Source: Pseudomonadota bacterium
GTDB taxonomy: Bacteria; Pseudomonadota; Alphaproteobacteria; Rhizobiales; Xanthobacteraceae
Direction: 5' to 3'
Length of the DNA: 64,000 bases
Assembly (NCBI GenBank): GCA_023386635.1
Contig: JAEWJH010000110.1
Location: forward strand, 25,596-89,595
Within the stretch, counting starts at the first letter, position 1. Each line of letters starts with the position of its first letter. Made by a program: the position numbers and the translations under genes. Shown here one piece after another: positions 18,628 to 27,486 of the stretch. The notes beneath the pieces were generated by a model that made no database searches, was not told the origin of the DNA, and saw only the letters and a list, made by a program, of their open reading frames with translations.

Positions 18628-18632
18628 ACATC

Positions 18633-20618
18633 CTACTCCGCCGGTTGCGCTTCCAGCGCAACCTTGGTGCGTCGGCGTGGCGCGCCGACGCGCAGCCGGC
18701 GATCACTCAGCGACAACAGGCCGCCGAACACCATCACCACCGCGCCGAGCCAGATCAGCAGCACCAGCGGCTTGTCGTAGATGCGCACCGCGATCGACCC
18801 GTCGGAATTGCTGTCGCCCAGCGACACATAAAGCTGGCTCGCGCCATGGGTCATCAGCGCGGCTTCGGTCGTCGTCATGCTGCGCGTGGCGAAGGTGCGC
18901 TTCGACGGCTCCAGCACCGCCACCTGCGTCCCGCCGCGCCGCACGACAAACCGCGTCGCCACCTCGCGATAGTTCGGCCCGGTCTTCGGCACCATGCCGT
19001 CGAAGGTGAGATCGTAGCCGGCGATGGAAACCGACTGACCGGGGCGCAGCGACACGATCCGCTCGCTGTTCCAGGTGGTCTCGCACACCACGCCCAACAG
19101 CGTCATGCCAATGCCGAAATGCGCGAACGCCGTGCCCCAGGCAGAGCGCGGCAGCCCGAGCGCACGCCGCGCGGCGATCGCCGGGCCGACGCTGCGCAAC
19201 GCGCTGCGCTCGACGATATCCGTGACCGCACCGGCCATGGCGAACATGGCGAGCCCGATGCCGAACGGCGCCAGCACCGCTTTCACACCCGCGAGCGCAA
19301 ACGTAACGGCGACGCCGATCACCGCGATGGCGCACGCCGCCATCAGCCGCTGCGCCACCGCGAACAGATCGCCGCGCTTCCACGCGAGCAGCGGCCCCAT
19401 CGGCATTGCGATCAGGATCGGAATGAACAGCGGCGCGAAGGTGAGATTGAAGAACGGCGGGCCGACCGAGATTTTCTCGCCAGTCAAAGCCTCGAGCGCC
19501 AGTGGATACAGCGTGCCGACGAACACTGTCGCGCAGGCCGTGGTCAGGAACAGATTGTTGAACACCAGCGCGCCTTCGCGCGAGATCGGCGCGAAGATCC
19601 CGCCCTGCCGCAGCGTCGGCGCACGCCACGCGAACAGCGTCAGGCTGCCGCCGATGAACAGCGTCAGAATGGCGAGGATGAACACGCCACGGCTCGGATC
19701 GCTGGCGAACGTATGCACCGATGTCAGAACGCCGGAGCGCACCAGGAAGGTGCCGATCAGCGACAGCGAGAACGCGAGGATCGCGAGCAGCACGGTCCAC
19801 ACTTTCAGTGCGTCGCGCTTTTCCATCACCACGGCGGAGTGGAGCAGCGCCGTGCCGGCGAGCCAGGGCATCAGCGAGGCATTCTCGACCGGATCCCGGA
19901 ACCACCAGCCGCCCCAGCCGAGTTCGTAATAGGCCCAGTAGGAACCCATGGCGATGCCGAGCGTCAGCGCCATCCACGCCGCGAGCGTCCACGGCCGCAC
20001 CCATCGCGCCCAGGCCGCATCGATCCGGCCTTCGATCAGCGCCGCGACCGCGAACGAGAACGCGATCGAGAAGCCGACATAGCCGAGATAAAGCAGCGGC
20101 GGATGCACCGCGAGGCCGAAGTCCTGCAGGATCGGGTTGAGGTCCCGCCCCTCGAACGGCGGATCGGCGATGCGCAGGAACGGATTCGAGGTCAGCAGAA
20201 TGAAAAGATAGAACGCCACCGCGACCCATGACTGCACCGCGAGCACGTCGGCGCGCAGCACGTCCGGCAGATTGCGGCCGAAAATCGCGACCGCCGCGCC
20301 AAAGAGCGCGAGGATCAACACCCACAACAGCATCGAGCCTTCGTGGTTACCCCACACGCTCGTCATCTTGTAGATGAGCGGCATCAGCGAATGCGAATTC
20401 TCGTAGACATTCACCACCGAGAAATCGGACGTCACGTAGCTTGCGGTCAGCGCCGCGAACGACAGCGCGACGAAGGCGAATTGCGCCAGCGCCGTTATCG
20501 GGGCCGTCTGCATCAAGGTCGCATCGCGCCAGCGTGCGCCGACCATCGGCACGACCGCCTGGAACAGCGCGAGCGCCAGCGCCAGCACCAGCGCGTAATG
20601 TCCTGCCTCGGGGATCAT
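18633..20618 (-). CDS. ccmF: Haem lyase subunit CcmF (CycK)
   Basis: A 661-residue integral membrane protein that receives haem from holo-CcmE and ligates it to apocytochrome c. Many hydrophobic helices are evident. The family signature WWD-type segment is seen as GWGGWWFRDPVENASLMPW around residue 230, with conserved histidines in flanking loops (NHEGS; AVHPPLLYLGY). ATG 20618 overlaps the ccmE stop as ATGA, showing translational coupling. C-terminal residues carry a basic tail. Function and neighbours agree with a system I (Ccm) maturation operon. Confidence 0.96.
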   Translation of the reverse strand: MIPEAGHYALVLALALALFQAVVPMVGARWRDATLMQTAPITALAQFAFVALSFAALTASYVTSDFSVVNVYENSHSLMPLIYKMTSVWGNHEGSMLLWVLILALFGAAVAIFGRNLPDVLRADVLAVQSWVAVAFYLFILLTSNPFLRIADPPFEGRDLNPILQDFGLAVHPPLLYLGYVGFSIAFSFAVAALIEGRIDAAWARWVRPWTLAAWMALTLGIAMGSYWAYYELGWGGWWFRDPVENASLMPWLAGTALLHSAVVMEKRDALKVWTVLLAILAFSLSLIGTFLVRSGVLTSVHTFASDPSRGVFILAILTLFIGGSLTLFAWRAPTLRQGGIFAPISREGALVFNNLFLTTACATVFVGTLYPLALEALTGEKISVGPPFFNLTFAPLFIPILIAMPMGPLLAWKRGDLFAVAQRLMAACAIAVIGVAVTFALAGVKAVLAPFGIGLAMFAMAGAVTDIVERSALRSVGPAIAARRALGLPRSAWGTAFAHFGIGMTLLGVVCETTWNSERIVSLRPGQSVSIAGYDLTFDGMVPKTGPNYREVATRFVVRRGGTQVAVLEPSKRTFATRSMTTTEAALMTHGASQLYVSLGDSNSDGSIAVRIYDKPLVLLIWLGAVVMVFGGLLSLSDRRLRVGAPRRRTKVALEAQPAE

Positions 20619-21112
20619 TTGCGCGGCTCCGCGTTCGCCGCACCGCCAGCCTTCCCGCCCACTTTCTCGCCTTTGCCTTCGTTCTCCTGCCAGCGGCCCT
20701 GTTTCTTGAGCGCATCGGCGACTTCGCGCGGCATGTAGTTCTCGTCATGCTTGGCGAGAATGCTGTCGGCCTTGAACGTATGCCCCGGCTCGATCCGGCC
20801 TTCGGCGACGACGCCCTGCCCCTCGCGGAACAGGTCCGGCACGATGCCCTGATAGCTCACCGGAATGTCGTTGGCGCCGTCGGTCACGACGAAGCGGATC
20901 TGCAGATTATCGCCGCGCACCAGCGAGCCGTCCTTGACCATGCCGCCGAGGCGGATGCGCGTGCCGGTCTGAATATGCTTCTCGACCACATCACTCGGCG
21001 AGTTGAAGAACACGATGGAGTCGCGCATGGCGTTGAGCACGAGCCCGACGGCAAGCGCCAGCACGGCAAGTCCGCAACCGATCATCACCAGCCGGCGTTG
21101 CTTGCGGGTCAT
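20615..21112 (-). CDS. ccmE: Haem chaperone CcmE (CycJ)
   Basis: A 165-residue membrane-anchored periplasmic haem chaperone. It has a short basic N-terminus, one TM helix (about 9-29), a beta-barrel domain, and the haem-binding histidine in LAKHDENYMP near residue 125. The C-terminus is Lys/Gly-rich and probably disordered. The stop overlaps the ccmF start by ATGA. It lies 21 bp after ccmI. Confidence 0.96.
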   Translation of the reverse strand: MTRKQRRLVMIGCGLAVLALAVGLVLNAMRDSIVFFNSPSDVVEKHIQTGTRIRLGGMVKDGSLVRGDNLQIRFVVTDGANDIPVSYQGIVPDLFREGQGVVAEGRIEPGHTFKADSILAKHDENYMPREVADALKKQGRWQENEGKGEKVGGKAGGAANAEPRK

Positions 21113-21133
21113 GATAACGCTTCCTGCACGCGC

Positions 21134-22288
21134 TTAGCCATCGATACCCAGTCCCTTCGCCAGTTCGTCGATGCGGCGCAGCTTGTCCGCGTCGCTCGCA
21201 AGCGCCCGCTTCGCCTCGGCCGTCGCGGCGACCGCCTTGTCGCGCTCGCCCAGCACCACATAAGCGCGCATCAGCCGGAGCCAACCGTCGACATCGGCGC
21301 CATCGGTTTTCAGACGATCCGCCAGCCGCGACACCATGCCGGACACCATCTCCTGACGCTGTTGCGGCGTCAGTGTGGCAGCGGCCGCCATGTCGTCGGC
21401 GCTCGGCCCTGGCTGTGTGGACGATACGGCAGGCGCTGTCGCGGATTTTTGTTCTGGCGCAACCTCGGCCGCGCCGATCCGCGCCAGCGCTTCGCGCACG
21501 CTCTGCGTCCACGGCGCATCGGCCGGCGCCCCGGCGAGCATTCCGCGCCAAATGGTGGCCGCTTCGTCGCGCTTGCCGTCCTGTTCGGCGGCAAGGCCGA
21601 GATAGAATTTGGCCTTGAGCAGTTGGGGATCGAGCGCCACCGCCCGATCGAACGCCTGCCGCGCCTCGGCGGTGACGATGCCGTTGGCCGCCGCCACCTT
21701 GGCCTCGCCGAGATCGGCCTGTCGCGCCGCCGTCTCGCCGTTGAGCGCCAGCGCGCGGGCGCGCGCCTTCACCGCGTCGTCGTAGCGGCCAAGCCGCAGA
21801 TAGACCGGCGCCAGCACTTCCCAGCCGCGGCCGTCGTCGGGATTGCGCTCGATATGCGCCTCGACCTGCGACACCAGTGACGCCACCGATTGCGACGCCG
21901 ACGGCGCATTGGCCCGGCCGGCAAGCGGCGCGGCCGGCACGTCGGGCGAGCCGAGCGTGGCATAAAGCCCCACCGCGGCGGCGGGCAGCAGCACCAGCGC
22001 GGCGATCGCCGCGAGGCGCCGGCGCAGCGTCGAACTGGAAAGCGGCGCCGCGCTTGTCTCGCGGTCGGCGGCGCGCAGCAGCCGGCGGGAAATTTCGATG
22101 CGGGCCGTCTCCGCGTCGGTTTTGGAAATCAGGCCCGCCGCCGCGTCACGGTCGATTTCCGCGAGCTGGTCGCGATAGACCGCCACGTCGTGTCCGCCGG
22201 CGGCCGGCGCGCGCCGGCGACCGAGCGGCCACAGCAGGGCGAAGACCGCCGCGGCGGTCATCAGCGCGAAAACGAACCAGAGCGTCAT
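21134..22288 (-). CDS. ccmI: Cytochrome c maturation protein CcmI (CycH)
   Basis: A 384-residue chaperone that holds apocytochrome c for the haem lyase. The N-terminal membrane part contains two TM helices (about 3-22 and 95-115) around a cytoplasmic loop with VYRDQLAEIDRD, typical for the family. The periplasmic part has TPR-like repeats (NPDDGRGWEVLAPVYLRLGRYDDAVKA region). ATG 22288 (MTLWFVFALM) is the conserved start; the frame runs 13 codons further up without support. First gene of the operon. No ccmG thioredoxin gene is in this cluster, which is usual for the rhizobial cycHJKL type. Confidence 0.93.
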   Translation of the reverse strand: MTLWFVFALMTAAAVFALLWPLGRRRAPAAGGHDVAVYRDQLAEIDRDAAAGLISKTDAETARIEISRRLLRAADRETSAAPLSSSTLRRRLAAIAALVLLPAAAVGLYATLGSPDVPAAPLAGRANAPSASQSVASLVSQVEAHIERNPDDGRGWEVLAPVYLRLGRYDDAVKARARALALNGETAARQADLGEAKVAAANGIVTAEARQAFDRAVALDPQLLKAKFYLGLAAEQDGKRDEAATIWRGMLAGAPADAPWTQSVREALARIGAAEVAPEQKSATAPAVSSTQPGPSADDMAAAATLTPQQRQEMVSGMVSRLADRLKTDGADVDGWLRLMRAYVVLGERDKAVAATAEAKRALASDADKLRRIDELAKGLGIDG

Positions 22289-22372
22289 GCGCAGGGGTAA
22301 AACACGCCGGCCCTGCGCCCGCAACAAGGCTTGTGGTCACAAATGCGGGGGAAAGAGAAAGACCGGGAAACC

Positions 22373-23779
22373 TCAGGACGCCCGGCGCTCCGGGGCGCCG
22401 CGAGCGGGCGCCGGCTCCTGACCGAACACCTTGTCGCACAACCGTGTCGCCACAGCGAGCTGTGCGCGCAGCTTGGCCCGCTCCTCGCCGTCCACATGCC
22501 GCACGGCTTCCTGCAGGCCGCGCACGGTCGCGTCGAGATAATGACGCATTTCGAGGAAAGTGCGCATCGACAGTTCGTTGATCGCCAGTTCGCCGGCAAA
22601 AGCCCGGCAGGCGATCACCACGTCGACCAGACTTTCCACATGCGCCACCTCGTCGGCATCGAGGGTGGCAGCGATGGCGTCGCTCGGCTTGCCCTTCTCG
22701 ACGCGGGGCTTTGCGCGCAGCAGGCGACGCACGACGCCGGGCGCGGATTCCAGTTCCGACTTGAGCAGATCGGCGATCTGCGTGCGCGCCGCGCCGTATT
22801 GCTTGCCCCAGGGGGATTCCACCGGCAGCGCGAGTTCGGTGCGCAAGCCGCGCGCGGTATCGTGCACAGCCTTGAGCAGCGCCGTCACCGACACCGCGCG
22901 GCCGCCACGCAATTGCGTGCGCAGCTCGCGCGTCAGCCGTTCCATCTCGCAGAGCGTGATGTTGACGGCGACGGCATAAGGCGTTTCCGCGACCCGCGCG
23001 GCGGCATCGCTGCGCGCCGCATCGACCGCGAGCCGCACGATCTGCCACGGCGCCGACAGCCGCGACATGACCAGCACCAGCGCGAACGGAAACAGGCCGG
23101 GCTGGCCCTTCACCGCGTTATCGACGGCGGCCCGCACGGAATGCAGCGTGGAATCGGACAATTGCTCGATATGGCCGGGAAGCTGCGCCGCCAGCGCATC
23201 GAGGCGATCCTGCGCGCCGTAGATCTGCACCAGCACCTCGACGTCCTCGACCGCACGGGGCGTGCTGATCTTGGCGAAGAACCGCCAGCGCAGGCGCTCG
23301 TCGTCGGGGAGCGTCGCCATCGCGGCACGCAGCCGCGTTGCGAATTGCGCCTGAAAGTCGCGCGCGTATTTGGCCGCGCCGGTCTGGTCGCCGGCAAGCA
23401 GCGCGGCATTGGCCGCGTCTTCATAGGCTTTGGTTTCGGCGGGCATCAGGTCTTGACTGAGCCAGCGCCAGATCGGCGCCAGCGCCGTGCGCGCGATGCG
23501 GCCCGGATGCGCCTGGGTCGGCTGATCGTCGACGAGAAACGGCTCGAGCGAGGCGAAGAACAGCCGGCTGGGATTGCCCATCCGCGCCGGGCGCTCATCT
23601 TCGGCGAAGATGCGCCGCAGTTCCCGCAACACCAGTGCGCCGCCGGGAACGCCGCCGCCCTCCAGCAGCCCGCGCTCCAGACAACCGATCAGCTTCGCCC
23701 GTTCGGCGGGCGTCAGATCGCGCAGGAATTTCTGCAGGTGTTCGACGGTGGTGCCGCCGGCCGCCATGTGCTGCCCCAT
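22373..23779 (-). CDS. Conserved protein of unknown function, largely helical
   Basis: 468 residues, not recognised. It begins MGQHMAAGGTTVEHLQKFL with no signal peptide or clear membrane helix, and is rich in Ala, Leu and Arg with long amphipathic helices throughout, such as EDVEVLVQIYGAQDRLDALAAQL and ERLTRELRTQLRGG by position. The C-terminus ends in a Pro/Ala/Arg tail. Codon use matches its neighbours, arguing for a resident gene. An 11-bp-arm hairpin ends 4 bases from the start codon and may affect translation. It is 84 bp upstream-stranded from ccmI but a shared transcript is not certain. Confidence 0.75.
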   Translation of the reverse strand: MGQHMAAGGTTVEHLQKFLRDLTPAERAKLIGCLERGLLEGGGVPGGALVLRELRRIFAEDERPARMGNPSRLFFASLEPFLVDDQPTQAHPGRIARTALAPIWRWLSQDLMPAETKAYEDAANAALLAGDQTGAAKYARDFQAQFATRLRAAMATLPDDERLRWRFFAKISTPRAVEDVEVLVQIYGAQDRLDALAAQLPGHIEQLSDSTLHSVRAAVDNAVKGQPGLFPFALVLVMSRLSAPWQIVRLAVDAARSDAAARVAETPYAVAVNITLCEMERLTRELRTQLRGGRAVSVTALLKAVHDTARGLRTELALPVESPWGKQYGAARTQIADLLKSELESAPGVVRRLLRAKPRVEKGKPSDAIAATLDADEVAHVESLVDVVIACRAFAGELAINELSMRTFLEMRHYLDATVRGLQEAVRHVDGEERAKLRAQLAVATRLCDKVFGQEPAPARGAPERRAS

Positions 23780-23783
23780 GAGC

Positions 23784-23810
23784 CCACCCCGAGGGCTAAC
23801 CTCAGGGTGG
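23784..23810 (-). promoter_or_regulatory. Hairpin abutting the start codon of the 468-residue unknown gene
   Basis: Arms ccaccccgagg (23784-23794) and cctcagggtgg (23800-23810) pair with one mismatch around a 5-base loop. The start codon at 23779 lies 4 bases beyond, so the fold would cover the ribosome-binding region in mRNA. Confidence 0.4.
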
Positions 23811-23854
23811 TATCATGGGCGCATTAAGAAGGTATTTAGCGTGTGAGTTCCGCG

Positions 23855-24346
23855 TCAGGCGATCGGCGTCCAGGTGCCGTCGCCATTGCGGCAGGCTGTG
23901 CCGCGGGAGGTCTCCGGGCGGCCGTCGATATAGATCGTGTGGGTGAAGGACCGGCAATTGCGGCCGGCGTTCTGGTAGGCCGGCCCCGGAACGATCGAGC
24001 CGTAACGGCCGGAATCCGGATTCTTCCACGCCACCGGCGCCCCGGACGGTCCCCGCTCGAGCGCGTCCATCTGCGCGGCATAAGCGCGCCGCTTGTCCTC
24101 GTCGTCGAGCGCCGCACCGATGCGGTTGCCAATCAGGCCGCCGAGGAGACCACCGACCGCCGCGCCGGCAAGCGCGCTGCCGGTGCCACCGCCCGCGCCG
24201 ATCGCTGCACCCGCGAGCGCGCCGGTCCCGGCGCCGAGCAGCGTGCCGGTGTTTTCCTTCGGTCCGGTGCTGCCGTCCGGGCTTCCGGCGCAGCCGGCCA
24301 GCGCCAGGCCGACCGCCGCAACGGCGGCAAATTTCATAACGGACAT
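23855..24346 (-). CDS. Glycine-zipper outer-membrane lipoprotein (17-kDa surface antigen type)
   Basis: A 163-residue lipoprotein. The signal peptide ends in a lipobox LALAGC, with the modified Cys near residue 19. A glycine-zipper stretch follows (about 38-85: GAGTGALAGAAIGAGGG and AGAAVGGLLGGLIGN), then a soluble domain with WKNPDSGRYGSIVPGPAYQ and a C-terminal RNGDGTW, as in the Rickettsia 17-kDa antigen family. ATG 24346 has a GGGGGAG Shine-Dalgarno and was chosen over a frame extension of 25 codons. Probably inserts in the outer membrane; exact role unknown. Confidence 0.88.
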   Translation of the reverse strand: MSVMKFAAVAAVGLALAGCAGSPDGSTGPKENTGTLLGAGTGALAGAAIGAGGGTGSALAGAAVGGLLGGLIGNRIGAALDDEDKRRAYAAQMDALERGPSGAPVAWKNPDSGRYGSIVPGPAYQNAGRNCRSFTHTIYIDGRPETSRGTACRNGDGTWTPIA

Positions 24347-24442
24347 GAATCTCCCCCTCGTGAACAAGGCCGGCTCTGGAACCGGCCGACGAACCTTAGC
24401 CATCCCCAAGGAATGGGGCAAAACTCTGTCGGTTTTCTTACC

Positions 24443-25903
24443 TTACCCGGCGCTCGGCAGCGTCAGTTGCGCGCGCAAGCCGCCGATCGGCGCGGTGCCG
24501 AGCGTGAGCCCGCCGCCGTAAAGCGCCGCCAGTTCGACCACGATCGACAGACCGAGGCCGGACCCCGGCTTGGTCTCGTCGAGGCGGCGGCCGCGCTGCG
24601 CCACCTGCTCGCGCTCCGACGGCGAGAGGCCCCGCCCGTCGTCATCGACGACGATGCGCACGGTCTCGCGTCCCGACGCCTGATCGGGCCGCTCGACGCC
24701 GACCTCGATGGCGACGCGCGAGGTCGCCCATTTGCAGGCGTTGTCGACGAGATTGCCGACCATCTCCTCGAGGTCGGGGCGCTCGCCGCGAAAACGCGCG
24801 TTGTCGTCCGCGTGCACATCGATGGCGATGCCGCGGTCGCGGTGGATCTTCTCCATGGTCCGCGCCAGCGCCACGATCACCGGCGTCACGTCCGTCACCG
24901 AGCCGACCATGGTCGCACGCGCGGCGATCCGCGCGCGTTCGAGATGACGCGCGACCTGATCGCGCATGATGTCGGCCTGCTCCTTCACCTTGTCGGCGAG
25001 CGGATCGCCGGGACGCGCCTGCGCCTCGTTGACGATCACCGACAGCGGCGTCTTGAGCGCATGCGCGAGATTGCCGACATGGGTGCGCGCGCGCTCGACG
25101 ATCTCCTTGTTGGCGTCGATCAGCGCGTTGGTCTCGCGCGCCAGCGGCGCGATCTCCACCGGGAAATCGCCTTCGAGCCGTTCCGCGGTGCCGGAGCGGA
25201 TCGCCGCCAGTCCTGCGGAAATGCGCTTGAGCGGCGCGAGGCCGAACCGCACCTGAAACATGGTGGTGAGCAGCAGCACGGCGGCAAGAATGACGAAGGT
25301 CGCCGTCAGCGCGCGGTCGAACGCGCGCACCTCGTCGATGATCTCCGCCGCATCGCCGGCGACCGAAACGACATAATGCCCCTCTTCGCCGAGATCGACC
25401 GCGCGCTCGACCACGCGCAGGCGCTGGTCTTCCGGCCCCTGCACGTAGCCTTCGCGCGAGCCGGTGCTGCCCGGCTGCACGCCGGCATCCTGCAAGCCGG
25501 GCAAGCCGCCATCCCACAGCGAGCGCGAGGCGCGCGTCTCGGTCCTGCCCGGATCGACCCGCTTCACCTGCCAGTACCAGCCCGACAGCGGCAGATCGAA
25601 CAGCGGCTCACCCAGCGTCTGCGACATCTTCTCGAAGCCGCCGCTCTCTTCCGGCGCGGCGACATCGGCCACCAGCGTGCGCAGATAAACGCCGAGCCGC
25701 CGGTCGAACGCGCGCTCCACGCCTTCGCGATAGAGCGACGACAGCACGATGCCGGTGATGACGAGGATCACCACCGCCCACGCGGTGGCCGAAAGGAACA
25801 GACGCAGCGCCAGCGAATTGTTGCGCAGCGACCAGCGGCTGCCGCTGGCCGGCACAGTCGCGGTGACGGCGCGCGGGCGCTCCGCCTCAGGACTGGCGGG
25901 CAT
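24443..25903 (-). CDS. Sensor histidine kinase, PhoQ/FeuQ-like
   Basis: A 486-residue inner-membrane kinase. It has TM1 (about 36-58), a periplasmic sensor of about 125 residues, TM2 (about 185-207), HAMP, HisKA with LAHALKTPLSVIVNEA carrying the acceptor His, and HATPase_c with NLVDNACKWA, DDDGRGL and GSGLGLSI. The AHALKTPL form, with Ala rather than Glu or Asp after the His, is typical of the PhoQ branch. It overlaps the regulator gene stop by 17 bp. PhoQ relatives sense Mg2+ or envelope state; the ligand here is unknown. Confidence 0.9.
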   Translation of the reverse strand: MPASPEAERPRAVTATVPASGSRWSLRNNSLALRLFLSATAWAVVILVITGIVLSSLYREGVERAFDRRLGVYLRTLVADVAAPEESGGFEKMSQTLGEPLFDLPLSGWYWQVKRVDPGRTETRASRSLWDGGLPGLQDAGVQPGSTGSREGYVQGPEDQRLRVVERAVDLGEEGHYVVSVAGDAAEIIDEVRAFDRALTATFVILAAVLLLTTMFQVRFGLAPLKRISAGLAAIRSGTAERLEGDFPVEIAPLARETNALIDANKEIVERARTHVGNLAHALKTPLSVIVNEAQARPGDPLADKVKEQADIMRDQVARHLERARIAARATMVGSVTDVTPVIVALARTMEKIHRDRGIAIDVHADDNARFRGERPDLEEMVGNLVDNACKWATSRVAIEVGVERPDQASGRETVRIVVDDDGRGLSPSEREQVAQRGRRLDETKPGSGLGLSIVVELAALYGGGLTLGTAPIGGLRAQLTLPSAG

Positions 25904-26561
25904 CGGGCGGCGTGAGCAGGTAGCCGAGACCGCGCACGGTCTGGATCACATCGACGCCGAGTTTCTTGCGGATGCGGCCGACGAACACCTCGATAGTGTT
26001 GCTGTCGCGGTCGAAGTCCTGATCGTAGAGATGCTCGACCAGTTCTGTGCGCGACACCACGCGCCCGGTGTGATGCATCAGATAGGACAGGAGCCGGTAT
26101 TCGTGCGACGTCAGCTTGACCGGATTACCGTCGACCGAGACGCGCCCCGTGCGCGTGTCGAGCCGCACCGGCCCGCAGTTGAATTCGCTCTTGGCATGGC
26201 CGGCCGAGCGGCGCAGCAGCGCGCGCACACGCGCCAGCACTTCCTCGAGATGAAACGGCTTGGCGACATAATCGTCGGCGCCGGCATCGAAGCCTTGCAC
26301 CTTGTCGCTCCAGCGATCGCGCGCGGTGAGCATGAGCACAGGCATGGCGCGGCCGGCACGCCGCCACGCCTCCAGCACCGAGATGCCGTCCATCTTCGGC
26401 AAACCGATATCGAGGATCACCGCGTCGTAAGGCTCGCTCTCGCCGAGGTAATGCCCCTCCTCGCCGTCGAAGGCGCGGTCGACGACATAGCCGGCGTCGG
26501 TCAAGGCCGTCGCCAGTTGGCGGTTCAAATCCGGATCGTCCTCGATCACGAGGAGACGCAT
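25887..26561 (-). CDS. OmpR-family response regulator, PhoP/FeuP-like
   Basis: A 224-residue regulator with a receiver domain (MRLLVIEDDPDLNRQL; acceptor Asp in AVILDIGLPKMDG; Lys in VAKPFHLEE) and a winged-helix C-terminal domain (LTSHEYRLLSYLMHHTGRVVSRTELVEHLY is the region, then IEVFVGRIRKKLG). These match the PhoP/FeuP branch. ATG 26561 is the canonical start, with two upstream in-frame Mets (26576, 26585) less likely. Co-transcribed with the kinase gene, and likely autoregulated as in other PhoP systems. Confidence 0.94.
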   Translation of the reverse strand: MRLLVIEDDPDLNRQLATALTDAGYVVDRAFDGEEGHYLGESEPYDAVILDIGLPKMDGISVLEAWRRAGRAMPVLMLTARDRWSDKVQGFDAGADDYVAKPFHLEEVLARVRALLRRSAGHAKSEFNCGPVRLDTRTGRVSVDGNPVKLTSHEYRLLSYLMHHTGRVVSRTELVEHLYDQDFDRDSNTIEVFVGRIRKKLGVDVIQTVRGLGYLLTPPDARQS

Positions 26562-26731
26562 CGCAGTATGCTCCATGGCTCGCAACTCGACCGACCCCGT
26601 CGGCAGCGCGGGGCGCCAACCCCGACTCCACCGGCGCCACTGTGCCAGTATCCGGAGGTAAAGTCAGCCGGTTCAAGACGTTAGCGACAGCCCTGCCCAT
26701 GGATGAGGACGAGGATTGCGGCGGGATTGGG

Positions 26732-27409
26732 TCAGCCGGCAAAACCATCGAAAACCGCGAAGGATTCCAGCGGTTCGCGGGGCGCGCGCCAGCGGTTGAT
26801 CGGCGCCTCCGGGTCTTCGTATCCAAGCGCCAGCCCGGAATAGACCATCCAGCCGTCAGGCAGGCCAAGATGCGCGCGGACGGTCTTGTGAAACGCCACC
26901 CAGGCCTGCTGCGGGCAGGTGTGCAGCCCGTAATCGCGAGCGAGCAGCATCACCGTCTGCAGATAGCCGCCGATGTCGGCCCATTGCGCGAGGCCGAACG
27001 ACTTTTCCGTGCCGACGAAGAGCCCGACCGGCGCGCCGAAGAACTGATAGTTGCGGGCATATTGCCGGTAGCGCCCCGGCTTGTCGGCGCGCGCGACGCC
27101 GATCGATTCGTACAGCATCTCGCCGACCTTGAACGAACGGCCGCGATAGGGCTCGACCATCGGATCGGGATAGATGCGATAGTCGCCGCCCTCGCCTTTC
27201 GGCAATTCGTTCGCACGCGCGGCGAGATTGGCGGTGAGCGCCGCGAGCTTTTCGCCGGCGAGCGCATAGACTCGCCATGGCTGGAGATTGCCGGCCGACG
27301 GCGCACGCGCCGCGCGCTCGACGATCTCGCGAACGATCTGTTCGGGAACAGGTTTGGGAAGGAAGGACCGGCAGGAGTAGCGGGAGGCTACGGCGTCGCG
27401 CACGTCCAT
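26732..27409 (-). CDS. Nitroreductase-family flavoprotein
   Basis: 225 residues. It has the FMN-binding RYSCRSFLPKPVP near the N-terminus and RAPSAGNLQPWRVYAL, both hallmarks of the NfsB/BluB-like nitroreductase fold, and the C-terminal SGLALGYEDPEAPINRWRAPREP. Uses NAD(P)H to reduce nitroaromatics or quinones; the physiological substrate is not evident. ATG 27409 (MDVRDAVASRYS) begins the conserved domain, while the open frame upstream runs antisense to low-complexity DNA. Stands alone between the PhoP-like pair and the holin gene. Confidence 0.92.
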   Translation of the reverse strand: MDVRDAVASRYSCRSFLPKPVPEQIVREIVERAARAPSAGNLQPWRVYALAGEKLAALTANLAARANELPKGEGGDYRIYPDPMVEPYRGRSFKVGEMLYESIGVARADKPGRYRQYARNYQFFGAPVGLFVGTEKSFGLAQWADIGGYLQTVMLLARDYGLHTCPQQAWVAFHKTVRAHLGLPDGWMVYSGLALGYEDPEAPINRWRAPREPLESFAVFDGFAG

Positions 27410-27486
27410 CTGAACATCACTCTCCGTGGAATCCGCGCCATCATGCGCGGTGGAGAGCGGTATGCAAGCGCCTGCTGAGGCAGTCG

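Noticed and set aside
18063..22288. Absence of ccmG/dsbE from the cytochrome c maturation cluster, read as gene loss
   Set aside because: The rhizobial cycHJKL type normally lacks it and carries it elsewhere.
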